Positions 28,501-36,983 are shown, numbered from the stretch's first letter. The stretch is 48,545 nucleotides of DNA from Methanoculleus sp. UBA303 (GCA_002501655.1 DANY01000038.1:1-48545), one strand, 5' to 3'. Translations and numbers: made by a program. The notes: generated from the letters alone by a model not told the origin.

Positions 28501-30275
28501 TGGGCGGCCCCCATGCGGATATCACCAGTGATCTTAACCTGGCGCTGGACTACAGGAACCGGATCGAAGGCTGTAGCATCGAGATACCCCGCATCCTGGA
28601 CGCCCTCGAGGCGAAGTACATCCCACCAGGCCCGAACGGCGACCCGGTGCGCAACCCGGACGCACTTCCGACCGGCAGAAACCTCCACACGTTCGACGAC
28701 CGGATCGTCCCCACCAAAGCCGCCTGGACGGTCGGACAGAAGCTCGGGGATGATCTGCTTGCAGCGCACGTGGCAGCACACGGAGCCTATCCCGACAAGG
28801 TGGCATTCCTACTCTGGTCGGTCGAGACGTCACGCCACCAGGGAACCATGGAGGCCGAGATTCTCTATCTCCTCGGCGTGAAGCCCGTCTGGGACGAAAA
28901 ATACGGCCGCGTGAAGGACGTGGAACTCATCCCATCCACGGAGCTCGGCCGTCCCCGTATCGATGTCCTCGTCGTCACGTCAGGCATATACCGGGATATG
29001 TATGCCAGCAAACTAATCCTGATCGACAAAGCTGTGCGGCTTGCCGCCGCTGCCGACGACGGTGCAACGCCAAACTACGTCAAAGAGCATACCGCGGCGA
29101 TCTACCAGGACCTCATCAGCAGAGGTTACGATGAGGAGACAGCACGTGAACTTGCAGTTTCCCGTATCTTCTGCCCGCCGCCGGGTTCGTATACCCCGGG
29201 GATACAGTCCGCCACCGGAGCCACCGACACCTGGAGCAACCCCGAAGACCTCGCCGAGCTCTACATCAACCGGATGGGGCATATCTACGGGAGTACGATC
29301 TGGGGGGAGCAGTACGCGGATGTCTTCCGTGCAAACCTGGGTGAGGTGGATACCGCCGTCTTCTCCAGGACATCCAACCTCTACGGGACGCTGGAACACC
29401 CGATGGTTGCGGCCTACTTTGGAGGGCTGAACCTGGCGGTGAAGAGTGTCTCCGGAACCTCCCCCGATATGTATATCAATAACCAGCGAGATGCCCAGAA
29501 CCAGAAATTAGAGACGCTCCAGCGATTTCTCAGTCGTGATCTCCGTTCCCGGTACCTCAATCCCGAATGGATAGGCGGGATGATGGATCAGGGTTTCGAC
29601 GGAGCCCGCTATATGGAGGCGTTTGTAGAAAACATGTGGATCTGGGACGTTACGATGCCGGACCTGATCACCGAGGAGATGTGGAACAGCGTCTACGAGA
29701 CATACGCGAAAGACCAATACGACCTCGGCCTGAAGGAGTTCTTCAGCGCACACAACCCCTACGTGTACCAGTCGATCACCGCGAGGATGCTGGATGCTGC
29801 CAGAAAGGGATACTGGAGTCCAGAAGCCGAAGTTCTGCAGCACCTCGCAGAGGAGTTCCAGCAGTCGGTGGAACTCCACGGCGTGACGTGCTGCCACCAC
29901 ACCTGCGGGAACCTCCAGCTGGACGCCTACATCCAGAACCAGATCCCCGCGCCTCAGGCGCCCGATTCCGGCAGCAGCGGTACGAGCTCCTCCTCCCATT
30001 CCGCCACATCAAAGACGCTCCCTACATTCACGCCGATCCCTTCCGGCACGGGAGACCAGGCCACCAACGCGACAGATGCATCGGGGGTCGGGAAGACGGT
30101 CGATGAGGTGGCCGGCGATATGTCGAAGGCAGCGCAGGAGGTGAGCGGTCACGTGATGCGGGAGGTGCAGGATGCGGTCGCCGATCCGACCGCCAGCACG
30201 CCTCTCGTCCCCGTCATACTGGTTTTCCTTGTTATCGGCGCGATAAGCGCCGGATTCTGGCTGAAACGGCGGTGA
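25536..30275 (+). CDS. surface-anchored CobN-like chelatase homologue
   Basis: 1579 residues, longer than usual CobN (about 1200-1300). Residues 1-29 are a signal peptide (MITLLLVAPAAGE). A Pro/Thr/Gly-rich linker follows to about 125, then CobN homology from about 250 to 1470: RFGNVLLAPHPMWGW, DKVAFLLWSVETSR, ELGRPRIDVLVVTSG, CPPPGSYTPG and YLNPEWIGGM. A Ser/Thr-rich stretch and one TM helix (PLVPVILVFLVIGAISAGFW) with KRR close the protein, so the bulk is outside the cell. The active-site block HxGTHGTLEWLPGK of CobN reads FSIFSNICLMPGK at about 784-796: the histidines and Glu are absent. No ATPase subunits lie nearby. I infer a binding or transfer role rather than ATP-driven metal insertion. 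Confidence 0.85.
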   Translation: MRVTKESNLYWLWALIMITLLLVAPAAGEGAADPAGSGEVSENGTNGLDTRNPVESPSMPKAAGTEEPAAPEEGEETPLPDESGNATGTPTPTATAGDPLPLGDSGTPAGAGNTTGSLQEDVPENRIAIVTGDSQRRAAITNVTGSAPLNVSLFSEEEAIRHDFAGEPLIFAASIGNETAARINGTAGGNATVITCDLPRGMAFGAPADEVLERYWLYGGEANLEQLLLALDNRIYNASHDLADPVPPPGRPRIAYVFSRPSEVSGMASVSGDPAIQSVMDISAYLGVSNEDLSFSLDGNDVILLSNLAAPAVEALRDTVLVARDNGSVVIACGPLMQSYSLHTVDPTDPAVTNITEYLEYPSDVNFNNLARYIGVTYCNITADVAPPQKRPVYGIYHPDAPRIFATSAEYLDWYTASGGYDATRPTVGIITGDYKYMARDGPMIDALVRSFEAEGANVIVASYHYKDPVRIGYFLNNREVLIDAAVLISKGSRLDYSDPDRGIENLKDLNIPVLNAVRLFYDVNETTWRESPHGVGPEQAYQLVMAELDGTIEPIVFAGTEPNPITGEPYYKPFDDQVAWLTERTLGWASLHRTCNAEKKIVIPYYCEEAGKAMVGADIDYYLNAQASLASLLKAMQDRGYDLGSEPLPDRDELAELMATKGYNIGTWAQEELNRRVEAGDVILIPEDQYLAWFNELPATKRQEMVDIWGEPPGEIMVYENGGTRSLVIPTIRFGNVLLAPHPMWGWDQNTSVMYHDGSVPPTHQYLAFYYYMDRVYEADAIFSIFSNICLMPGKESGLAADDWGALLMGDMPHVHVLPMDAEGIFDRRRANMAIVDFLTPTIVPSGLYGPLADLDDAITNYRTVVDEAVKAEYRSDIITAVRDLDLATDLGADIQTLESDSAAFDAFVDDLDEYLTELKTTFMPYGSHTLSEIPAGDQLVAMIDGMLGRPFADHVAATGNGEETRLALLTEVVINGTSPNDAQTACLGGPHADITSDLNLALDYRNRIEGCSIEIPRILDALEAKYIPPGPNGDPVRNPDALPTGRNLHTFDDRIVPTKAAWTVGQKLGDDLLAAHVAAHGAYPDKVAFLLWSVETSRHQGTMEAEILYLLGVKPVWDEKYGRVKDVELIPSTELGRPRIDVLVVTSGIYRDMYASKLILIDKAVRLAAAADDGATPNYVKEHTAAIYQDLISRGYDEETARELAVSRIFCPPPGSYTPGIQSATGATDTWSNPEDLAELYINRMGHIYGSTIWGEQYADVFRANLGEVDTAVFSRTSNLYGTLEHPMVAAYFGGLNLAVKSVSGTSPDMYINNQRDAQNQKLETLQRFLSRDLRSRYLNPEWIGGMMDQGFDGARYMEAFVENMWIWDVTMPDLITEEMWNSVYETYAKDQYDLGLKEFFSAHNPYVYQSITARMLDAARKGYWSPEAEVLQHLAEEFQQSVELHGVTCCHHTCGNLQLDAYIQNQIPAPQAPDSGSSGTSSSSHSATSKTLPTFTPIPSGTGDQATNATDASGVGKTVDEVAGDMSKAAQEVSGHVMREVQDAVADPTASTPLVPVILVFLVIGAISAGFWLKRR

Positions 30276-30285
30276 AGAACCCCCT

Positions 30286-30296
30286 CCTCTTTTTAA
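30286..30296 (+). terminator. T-rich terminator after the CobN-like gene
   Basis: CTCCTCTTTTT about ten bases after the stop codon; separates the CobN-like gene from corA. Confidence 0.4.
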
Positions 30297-30417
30297 GACT
30301 GCCCGGCCGGCCGCAACGGGACGACGGCGAGCGCACCGGATCAGAGGATTCATCTCGCTGAACCGATAAATCCTTATTACGGGTTTTACGCCCCGCAGGT
30401 GAGGAGGGAGACCAGGT

Positions 30418-31359
30418 TTGTTCCAGATCTACCGCACGGTTGAAGCGGCCCCAACGCCACGGACAGAGGAGACGGGAGAGTTCGAGCCCGGTTCGTGGGT
30501 CTGCATGGTCAACCCCTCTGCAGACGAGATCAGGGAGGTCTCGGACCGGCTCTCCGTTCCCGGGGACTACCTCCGGGCGGCGCTCGACGAGGAGGAGCGT
30601 CCGCGGACCGAGACCGAGGACGGCATCACCCTGATCGTCATCGATATACCGATGCCCTACCCGGAGCAGACGATCCTCTACACGACGATGCCGCTCGGGA
30701 TCATCGTCACCCCCGATACCATCGTCACGGTCTGCCTTCGCGAGAACGCGATCATCCAGGACTTCGTGAACGGGCGGGTGAAGTTGTTCTACACCTTCAA
30801 GAAGACCCGGTTCGTGCTGCAGATCCTCTTCCGGAACGCATCCTACTTCCTCCAGTACCTGCGTCAGATCGAGCGGATATCCGATCGGATTGGGGCCGAA
30901 TTGAACCAGTCGATGCGGAACCGAGAACTGATCCAGTTGATGAACTTAAAAAAGAGCCTGGTCTACTTCTCGACGTCGCTCCGGAGCAACCAGATTGTCC
31001 TCGACAAGACCCTGACGTTCCAGCCGCTCCGGATGTATGAGGACGACACCGACCTCCTCGAGGACGTCATCATCGAGAACAAGCAGGCGATCGAGATGGC
31101 GAACACCTACTCGACGATCCTCACGGAGACGATGGACGCCTTCGCCTCGATCATATCGAACAACTTCAACAACGTCTTAAAACTCCTCACCTCGATAACC
31201 ATCATCCTCGCCATCCCCACGATGATCGCAAGTTTCCTCGGAATGAACGTCCCGGTTCCCCTGCAGGACGAGCCCTACGGGTTTCTTATCATCATTATCC
31301 TCTCCCTGATCGTCTCCTCGCTCCTCGCTGTGGCGATCAACCGGAAAGGGTGGCTGTAG
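30418..31359 (+). CDS. corA: CorA-family Mg2+/divalent metal transporter
   Basis: 313 residues. Long cytoplasmic alpha/beta and coiled helical part (1-250), ending in two TM helices. The first carries the selectivity signature GMN (in ASFLGMNVPVP, about 275-285). After it comes the acidic periplasmic loop LQDEPYG, which attracts hydrated cations. Start is TTG 30418, with GAGGAGGGAG ten bases upstream; no ATG is present nearby. CorA pentamers take up Mg2+ and may also move Co2+ or Ni2+. Its position after the metal/corrinoid-type system may be chance. Confidence 0.9.
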   Translation: MFQIYRTVEAAPTPRTEETGEFEPGSWVCMVNPSADEIREVSDRLSVPGDYLRAALDEEERPRTETEDGITLIVIDIPMPYPEQTILYTTMPLGIIVTPDTIVTVCLRENAIIQDFVNGRVKLFYTFKKTRFVLQILFRNASYFLQYLRQIERISDRIGAELNQSMRNRELIQLMNLKKSLVYFSTSLRSNQIVLDKTLTFQPLRMYEDDTDLLEDVIIENKQAIEMANTYSTILTETMDAFASIISNNFNNVLKLLTSITIILAIPTMIASFLGMNVPVPLQDEPYGFLIIIILSLIVSSLLAVAINRKGWL

Positions 31360-31803
31360 CCGGGGCGGAACCAGGAACCACTACCACGTTCTGGCCGGGC
31401 CGGGCCATATAGCGACGCCCAAAAAGCCTGCCTCCCCTTTATGGTGCCCGGTTTCCGGGATAGCACCGGCAGGGGACTCTCCACTTCAGCGGGGGAGCAG
31501 TCACACAGCCTGACTCCGTTCATTCTGCCGACCACAACATTTATCATCAGATTATACATTATTGATCATGATAAATTATACATGATAGATCATGTCAAAT
31601 GAGAGGGTGGCCATACGGGAGAAGGCGCCCGGAAAGGTTGCACCCTGATGGGAACCGGCAGAGAGCGTGCCGGTGACCAATCCGTATGGGAGCACGATCA
31701 CGGGCCCATCGATCAGGAGATCGATTGGCCCGGAAGATTGCCGCTTTTGCACGGTGTCAGGACCTGCACGGGTATCGACCGGGCAAATCTGGCATGATTC
31801 GTC
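31360..31803. promoter_or_regulatory. long acs leader/upstream region with AT-rich direct repeats
   Basis: 444 bp without a gene. At 31551-31570 and 31575-31594 lie two copies of a 20-bp element, ATTATACAT(T/G)AT(T/A)GATCATG, 18 of 20 identical, in tandem with a 24-bp period. Each holds the palindrome core TGATCA/AGATCATG. They sit about 230 bp upstream of acs in the only AT-rich part of this region, so they may mark the promoter/operator and leave a long leader. Nothing else is recognisable. Confidence 0.4.
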
Positions 31804-31821
31804 ATGCAGGAACGTGGGAAG

Positions 31822-33711
31822 ATGACAGGGACGTTTGCCGTCAAACTGGAAGAGAAACGCTACCTCCCCGATCCCCGGTGTAAGGCGACCGCCTGGACGC
31901 CGGACTACACCCTGGCGTATCAGGAGTTCATGCACGACCCGGAGGCCTTCTGGGACCGGGTCGCCCGTGAACTCTCCTGGTTTAAGCCGTGGGACCGGGT
32001 CAGGGAGTGGAACTACCCCTACGCAAAGTGGTTTGTCAACGGGAAACTCAACATCACCTACAACTGTCTGGACCGTCACGTCACCAGCGACCGGAAGAAT
32101 AAGCCGGCGATTGTCTGGCGCGGCGAGCAGGGAGAGGAACGGAGGCTCACCTACGACGGCCTCCTCCGTGAGGTGATGCGGTTTGCAAACGGCCTCATCA
32201 ACCTCGGCATCAAAAAGGGCGACCGGGTGTGCATCTACATGCCGCTCGTCCCCGAGCAGATCGTCGCGATGCTCGCCTGCGCTCGTATCGGGGCCGTCCA
32301 CTCAGTGATCTTCGGGGGGTTCGGGTCGGACGCGCTTGCGATGCGGATCAACGACGCGGAGGCAAAGGTCCTCATCACCGCAGACGTTGCCTACCGGCGG
32401 GGGAAAGCCGTCCCGCTCCGGGAGATCGCAAATGAAGCGCTCACCCATGCGCCGTGCGTCGAGAAGGTCGTCGTCCTCCGGCGCGAAACCCCGGCGGCCG
32501 ACCTCGACCCCGCCCGGGAGATCGACTACGCCGACCTCATGGCCGGAGCGGCGCCGAACTGCCCGGCGGAGGCGATGGACTCGGAAGACCCGCTCTTCAT
32601 CCTCTACACGAGCGGCTCGACCGGCGCGCCGAAAGGCATCGTGCATACCTGCGGGGGCTACATGGTCGGGACCTACTACACCGCCCGCCACGACTTCGAC
32701 ATCAAGGAGACCGACGTCTACTGGTGCACCGCCGATCCCGGCTGGATCACCGGTCACAGTTACATCGTCTACGGCCCGCTCGCGGTCGGGACGACCGTCG
32801 TCATCGTCGAAGGGACGCCCGACTACCCGGACCCGGGCGCCTACTGGCGGCTGGTCCAGGACCTCGGGGTGACGATCTTCTACACCGCTCCGACGGCGAT
32901 CCGGATGTTCATGCGCTACGGCGACGAGTGGCCGGCAAAGTACAACCTCTCAACGCTGCGGGTGCTCGGCTCCGTCGGCGAACCCCTCAACCCCGAGGCG
33001 TTCGAGTGGTACTATCACCAGATCGGCGGCGGGCACTGCCCGATCGTGGATACCTGGTGGCAGACCGAGACCGGGATGCACCTCATCACCACGATGATCG
33101 GCGAGGCGATGAAACCGGGGTTTGCCGGAAAACCCATACCGGGGGCCGTCGTGGATGTGGTCGACAGAGCAGGGAATCCTGTCCCTCCCGGCACCGGCGG
33201 GTTCCTGGTCATACGGGAACCCTGGCCCGCCATGCTCCGGACGGTCTACCGGAACGATGAACGCTATCGTGCCTACTGGGAGACCATCCCGGGCTGCTAC
33301 ACGGCCGGAGACCTGGCGGTGAAGGACGAGGACGGCTACATCATGGTCCTCGGGCGGGCCGACGACCTGATCGTCGTCGCCGGGCACAACATCGGCACCG
33401 CGGAGGTCGAGAGCGCGCTTGTCTCCCACGATGCGGTGGCGGAGGCGGCTGTCATCGGGAAGCCCGACCCCCTGAAGGGGAACACCATCAAGGCGTTCGT
33501 CACCCTCCGCGTCGGCGCGAGCCCGAGCAACGGCCTCTCCGCCGAACTCGCTCGCCATGTCCGGAAAAGTCTCGGGCCCGTCGCAGTGCCGGCCGAGATC
33601 GAGTACATGGACCGGCTCCCGAAGACCCGAAGCGGCAAGATCATGCGCCGGGTCTTGAAGGCCCGGGAACTCGGCATGGACCCGGGGGACATATCCACCC
33701 TGGAGGAGTGA
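31822..33711 (+). CDS. acs: acetyl-CoA synthetase (AMP-forming)
   Basis: About 629 residues of the ANL superfamily. The ATP-binding loop is YTSGSTGAPKG (about 259-269). Further Acs blocks are DPGWITGHSYIVYGPL, DTWWQTETGMH and GRADDLIVVAGHNIGTAEVE. The acetylatable lysine lies in PKTRSGKIMRR near the end. It activates acetate to acetyl-CoA for biosynthesis; Methanomicrobiales need acetate as a carbon source. Start ATG 31822 (MTGTFAVKLEEKRY) fits the family; an in-frame ATG six codons upstream is possible. A transporter gene follows after 27 bp. Confidence 0.95.
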   Translation: MTGTFAVKLEEKRYLPDPRCKATAWTPDYTLAYQEFMHDPEAFWDRVARELSWFKPWDRVREWNYPYAKWFVNGKLNITYNCLDRHVTSDRKNKPAIVWRGEQGEERRLTYDGLLREVMRFANGLINLGIKKGDRVCIYMPLVPEQIVAMLACARIGAVHSVIFGGFGSDALAMRINDAEAKVLITADVAYRRGKAVPLREIANEALTHAPCVEKVVVLRRETPAADLDPAREIDYADLMAGAAPNCPAEAMDSEDPLFILYTSGSTGAPKGIVHTCGGYMVGTYYTARHDFDIKETDVYWCTADPGWITGHSYIVYGPLAVGTTVVIVEGTPDYPDPGAYWRLVQDLGVTIFYTAPTAIRMFMRYGDEWPAKYNLSTLRVLGSVGEPLNPEAFEWYYHQIGGGHCPIVDTWWQTETGMHLITTMIGEAMKPGFAGKPIPGAVVDVVDRAGNPVPPGTGGFLVIREPWPAMLRTVYRNDERYRAYWETIPGCYTAGDLAVKDEDGYIMVLGRADDLIVVAGHNIGTAEVESALVSHDAVAEAAVIGKPDPLKGNTIKAFVTLRVGASPSNGLSAELARHVRKSLGPVAVPAEIEYMDRLPKTRSGKIMRRVLKARELGMDPGDISTLEE

Positions 33712-33738
33712 CCCACCTCATCGTCGTGAGGAAGAACC

Positions 33739-35040
33739 ATGCCTGACACACCGAAGGTCTTAGGCATGCCCGCGGAGAGGGGGCGGTGGGGCCTCGTGGC
33801 CCTCGGCCTCCTCATCAACCTCTGCCTCGGGAGCATCTACTCCTGGAGCGTATTTGTGGCGCCGCTTGCGGCGCACTTCACCGCGACGCTCGGCCGGGAG
33901 GTGACAGCGGGTGAGGTGCTTCTCCCGTTCTCGGTCTTCCTCGCCTTCTTCGCCATAGCGATGCCGCTCGCCGGGAAGTACATCGAACGCTACGGCCCCC
34001 GGAGAGTAACAGTCGTCGGCGGGCTCCTCACCGGCCTCGGGTGGCTTCTCGCCTCGACGGCGACGTCGGTCGAGGCCCTTTACGTCGTCTACGGTGTTGT
34101 TGGGGGGATCGGGGTCGGTATCGCCTACGGGGCGCCGGTCGCCGTGGCGGCCCGGTGGTTCCCGGACCGGCGTGGGCTTGCTGTCGGGCTTGCCCTCCTT
34201 GGGTTCGGGATCTCGGCGTTTGTCACCGCAAACGCCGCGGGGGCGCTGATCGCCGCGTACGGGGTGATGACGACGTTCGGGATCTTCGGGGTCGCGCTCG
34301 CCGCCGTGCTGGTGCTCGCGGCCCTGCCGCTCCGGTTCCCGCCGGAAGGCTGGCGGCCGGCGGGATGGTCCCCTCCCGCGCCCGGGGTCGGCACGACACC
34401 GCTCTGCGAGTGCGATAGAAGGGCGATGCTCCGGACAGGGGCTTTCTACGGCCTCTTTGCCTGCTACTTCATCGGCTGCCTCGCGGGGCTCACTGCGATC
34501 TCGATCGCAAAGCCGGTCGGGACCGAGGTGGCCGGGATCGATGCGGGGCTTGCGACGGTCCTCGTCGGGTTCTTCGCCGTCTTCAACGGGCTAGGACGGC
34601 CGGTGTTCGGCAGCCTCGCCGACCGGATACCTCCCCAAAAGACGGCGATGCTGACGTTTGGTCTGATCGCGGCCGCATCGGTCCTGATCTGGCTCGCGCC
34701 GGGGGTGCCCGCCTACATCGTCGCGTTCGCCGTCCTCTGGGGGTGCCTCGGGGGCTGGCTTGCCATCGCGCCGACCGCGACCGCGTCCTACTTCGGAACA
34801 TGCGACTACCCGCGGTGTTACGGGGTCGTCTTCCTCGCCTACGGTGCCGGCGCCATCGCCGGGCCGCAGCTTGCGGGGTTTATCAGGACAGCGACCGGGA
34901 CCTACCTCGGGGTCTTTCCGTGGGTCGCGGCGCTCGCCGTCGTGGGATTTGCCGCCGCCTGGCTCCTGATGCGGCCGCCGGCCGGGGTTCGGGCGCCAGG
35001 GGAGAAGAGTGAGGGGGAGGGGATTACGCCTTCGCCGTGA
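33739..35040 (+). CDS. OFA-family MFS transporter (organic acid)
   Basis: 433 residues, 12 TM helices in two bundles. The opening WGLVALGLLINLCLGSIYSWSVFVAPL is the recognised OFA (oxalate/formate antiporter) start, followed by KYIERYGPRRVTVVGG as the MFS loop 2-3 signature and RPVFGSLADRIPPQKT in the second half. Members carry small carboxylates such as oxalate, formate, lactate or pyruvate. Placed 27 bp after acs on the same strand, so I infer acetate or a similar acid as substrate. Its last 17 bases overlap the convergent RNase III-like gene. Confidence 0.88.
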   Translation: MPDTPKVLGMPAERGRWGLVALGLLINLCLGSIYSWSVFVAPLAAHFTATLGREVTAGEVLLPFSVFLAFFAIAMPLAGKYIERYGPRRVTVVGGLLTGLGWLLASTATSVEALYVVYGVVGGIGVGIAYGAPVAVAARWFPDRRGLAVGLALLGFGISAFVTANAAGALIAAYGVMTTFGIFGVALAAVLVLAALPLRFPPEGWRPAGWSPPAPGVGTTPLCECDRRAMLRTGAFYGLFACYFIGCLAGLTAISIAKPVGTEVAGIDAGLATVLVGFFAVFNGLGRPVFGSLADRIPPQKTAMLTFGLIAAASVLIWLAPGVPAYIVAFAVLWGCLGGWLAIAPTATASYFGTCDYPRCYGVVFLAYGAGAIAGPQLAGFIRTATGTYLGVFPWVAALAVVGFAAAWLLMRPPAGVRAPGEKSEGEGITPSP

Positions 35041-35500
35041 GCCCGAGCCGCCGGAGCACCCCGGCGGCCGCCTCCATCCCGCCGTCCAGGTAGACGGCGC
35101 CGACGAGCGCCTCCAGGCACTCGGCGAGAACCCGGCCGGACGTCCAGACCGCCTGAGCGGCCTCGCCCTTTCCCCAGCGGACGTAGTCCCCGAGATCGAG
35201 GCCCTCCGCGAGCCCGCGGAGCCGGGTCATGTTCACCAGGTTCATCTTCCGGTTGCTGATCGCGCCCTTGTCGTGCGCCCCGCCCACGACCACCGCCTCC
35301 ACGACCACCACGTTGATGACCGCATCGCCGAGGGTCGCAAGGGCGTCCATGTGGGCGTCGGGGGGGAGACCCGCCTCCAGGGTATAGGCGAGGCGAGTGA
35401 GCGCCCGCTCGAGGAGCGAGCGGTCTGTGAAGGCGTAGCCTATCCGCTCCTCGACCACGCCCGGGTTCCGGCGGCCGGCGCCGGCGTCGCTGCGACTCAT
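35024..35500 (-). CDS. RNase III-domain protein without dsRBD
   Basis: 158 residues with one RNase III domain. The helix normally reading NERLEFLGDAVL is MDALATLGDAVIN here: the first Glu is Asp, the second (E41 in E. coli numbering) is Ala, and the Asp of GDAV stays. The other metal site is LAECLEALVGAVYLDGG, with Glu in place of Asp114 and the Glu117 equivalent kept. There is no double-stranded RNA-binding domain, as in mini-RNase III. With a metal ligand missing it may be weakly active or a binding protein. Archaea rarely have RNase III. It starts 11 bases before the end of the cyclophilin gene's transcript region, on the same strand. Confidence 0.75.
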   Translation of the reverse strand: MSRSDAGAGRRNPGVVEERIGYAFTDRSLLERALTRLAYTLEAGLPPDAHMDALATLGDAVINVVVVEAVVVGGAHDKGAISNRKMNLVNMTRLRGLAEGLDLGDYVRWGKGEAAQAVWTSGRVLAECLEALVGAVYLDGGMEAAAGVLRRLGLTAKA

Positions 35501-35511
35501 GAGTCGAAGGG

Positions 35512-36006
35512 TTACTCCAGGACTTCCGCTTTCTCTATCCGGACGGGGACCTTCGGCTTGTCGGCGGAGTTCGTCTTCACCTTCCCGATCTTATCGACGA
35601 CGGCGAGCCCTTCGGCAACCTCGCCGAAGACCGGGTGGGCGCTCGGCGTCCTGGGGTTATCCCAGTCGAGAAAATCGTTGTTCACCAGGTTGATGAAGAA
35701 CTGGCTGCCGCCGGTGTTCGGGCGACCGGTGTTCGCCATGGCGATCGTCCCCCGGGTGTTTGAATGGCCCTTCACGAACTCATCGGTGATGGTGTAGCCC
35801 GGCCCGCCTGTCCCGGTGCCGGTCGGATCGCCACCCTGGATCATGAACCCGGCGATGACCCGGTGGAAGATCGTGCCGTCGTAGAACCCGGATCGGGCCA
35901 ATTTTGCAAAGTTTCCCGCAGTCACCGGCATATCGTCGTAGAGCCGGATGACGATATCGCCCATGGTCGTGTGGAGCACGACCCTCGTTCCGTTCGTTCC
36001 TGCCAT
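35512..36006 (-). CDS. peptidyl-prolyl cis-trans isomerase (cyclophilin)
   Basis: 164 residues covering one complete cyclophilin domain. Family blocks: TMGDIVIRLYDDMPVTAGNF, FYDGTIFHRVIAGFMIQGGD (with the catalytic Arg in FHRV), RGTIAMANTGRPNTGGSQFF and HPVFGEVAEG. It speeds prolyl isomerisation in protein folding; no signal peptide, so cytoplasmic. I prefer ATG 36006 to ATG 36012 because the GGAG motif lies eight bases before the former and only two before the latter. Same strand as the RNase III-like gene, with 11 bp between, so an operon is likely. Confidence 0.93.
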   Translation of the reverse strand: MAGTNGTRVVLHTTMGDIVIRLYDDMPVTAGNFAKLARSGFYDGTIFHRVIAGFMIQGGDPTGTGTGGPGYTITDEFVKGHSNTRGTIAMANTGRPNTGGSQFFINLVNNDFLDWDNPRTPSAHPVFGEVAEGLAVVDKIGKVKTNSADKPKVPVRIEKAEVLE

Positions 36007-36072
36007 AGGCATAACTCCGTATGGTATTGTCCCCCGTTGCTACTTATACTGATGGAGGGGAGTATGCCCCCT

Positions 36073-36750
36073 TCACGCGCCGGTGTCTTCACCGGGGTAG
36101 AACGGGCACTCGTATCCCGTGCAGTCGCGATTTATTGTGGCATACTCGCACGCGATGTGCTCCATCACCGGCAGGCTGATCCCGCACTTCTCGGCGAGGA
36201 ACCTCACTGCCTCGCCGATCGCAAGCCACGAATCTCGCTTGCAGCAGCGCGGCCCGCCGCTTGCGGCGATCGCCGTCAGGCTCCGCGCCGTCATCTGGTT
36301 TGAGAGCGACCACTCCTCCTTCTTCAACGGGCCGGAGTGCGTGATCAGGCTCATGAAGATCCCGGTGCCGATCGCCGCACCGCAGGTTCCGTGCGTCCCG
36401 CAGAAGGCCGGCTGGACGGCTTCTGCTCGCTTCCTCGCCTGCCGGAGGGCTGGTTCCTTCTTCTCCGGATTTCCCCGGTGGTTGTAGTAGGCCGCGATCA
36501 GGACACCCGGCACGAGAAAGTGGTGCTCCGGGCCGTGGAGGCCGATCTGCGGGCTTCGCATGATCCTGCAGGCAATCTCGAGCGGATCCTCGAGCGTCGT
36601 CGTCCTGCAGACCTGCTCGATCAGGTCGAGGTTCGAAAGCTCGCGGTCGGCCCCGGAGAGGGCGTCGTCCCCCGGCGACACCGTTTCCGGTTCTCTTTCG
36701 TGCGGGACGAGGTTCTTTCTACAGGCATGGCAGGTTTTCTCCTGGTCCAT
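36073..36750 (-). CDS. DUF5714 family protein
   Basis: 225 residues. Cys pairs near the N-terminus (CHACRKN, C7 and C10) suggest a small zinc or Fe-S site. The middle part has HHFLVPGVLIAAYYN and FCGTHGTCGAAIGTGIFMSL; the end has GGPRCCKRDSW and YECPFYPG. These conserved Cys/His segments are those of DUF5714, often seen in methanogens beside methyltransferases or as a domain of them. Function unknown. ATG 36750 has AGGGGGTG upstream on the minus strand; a longer frame is not supported. Divergent from the THEP1-like NTPase gene. Confidence 0.7.
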   Translation of the reverse strand: MDQEKTCHACRKNLVPHEREPETVSPGDDALSGADRELSNLDLIEQVCRTTTLEDPLEIACRIMRSPQIGLHGPEHHFLVPGVLIAAYYNHRGNPEKKEPALRQARKRAEAVQPAFCGTHGTCGAAIGTGIFMSLITHSGPLKKEEWSLSNQMTARSLTAIAASGGPRCCKRDSWLAIGEAVRFLAEKCGISLPVMEHIACEYATINRDCTGYECPFYPGEDTGA

Positions 36751-36983
36751 GAGCACCCCCTGGTACCTGACCCCGCATATGGGTTGCGGGGCCGGCAACC
36801 GGCCTCGCAAGATGTAAATTAGATCATTTAAACAACACTCAAAAGTAAAAGTATTTTATACGAAAGCCACAGAAGTATATCCATGTACTCCGGAGCGAAC
36901 GTCTCCCCGACCGTCAACCCGGACCCCGGCCGGGATAGACCCGTATCCCCATATTCAACCCTCTGTAGGGGGGGTTTCCCCCG

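Noticed and set aside
32454..33260. Overlapping open frame inside acs
   Set aside because: Arg-rich shadow in the +2 frame of a clear acetyl-CoA synthetase.
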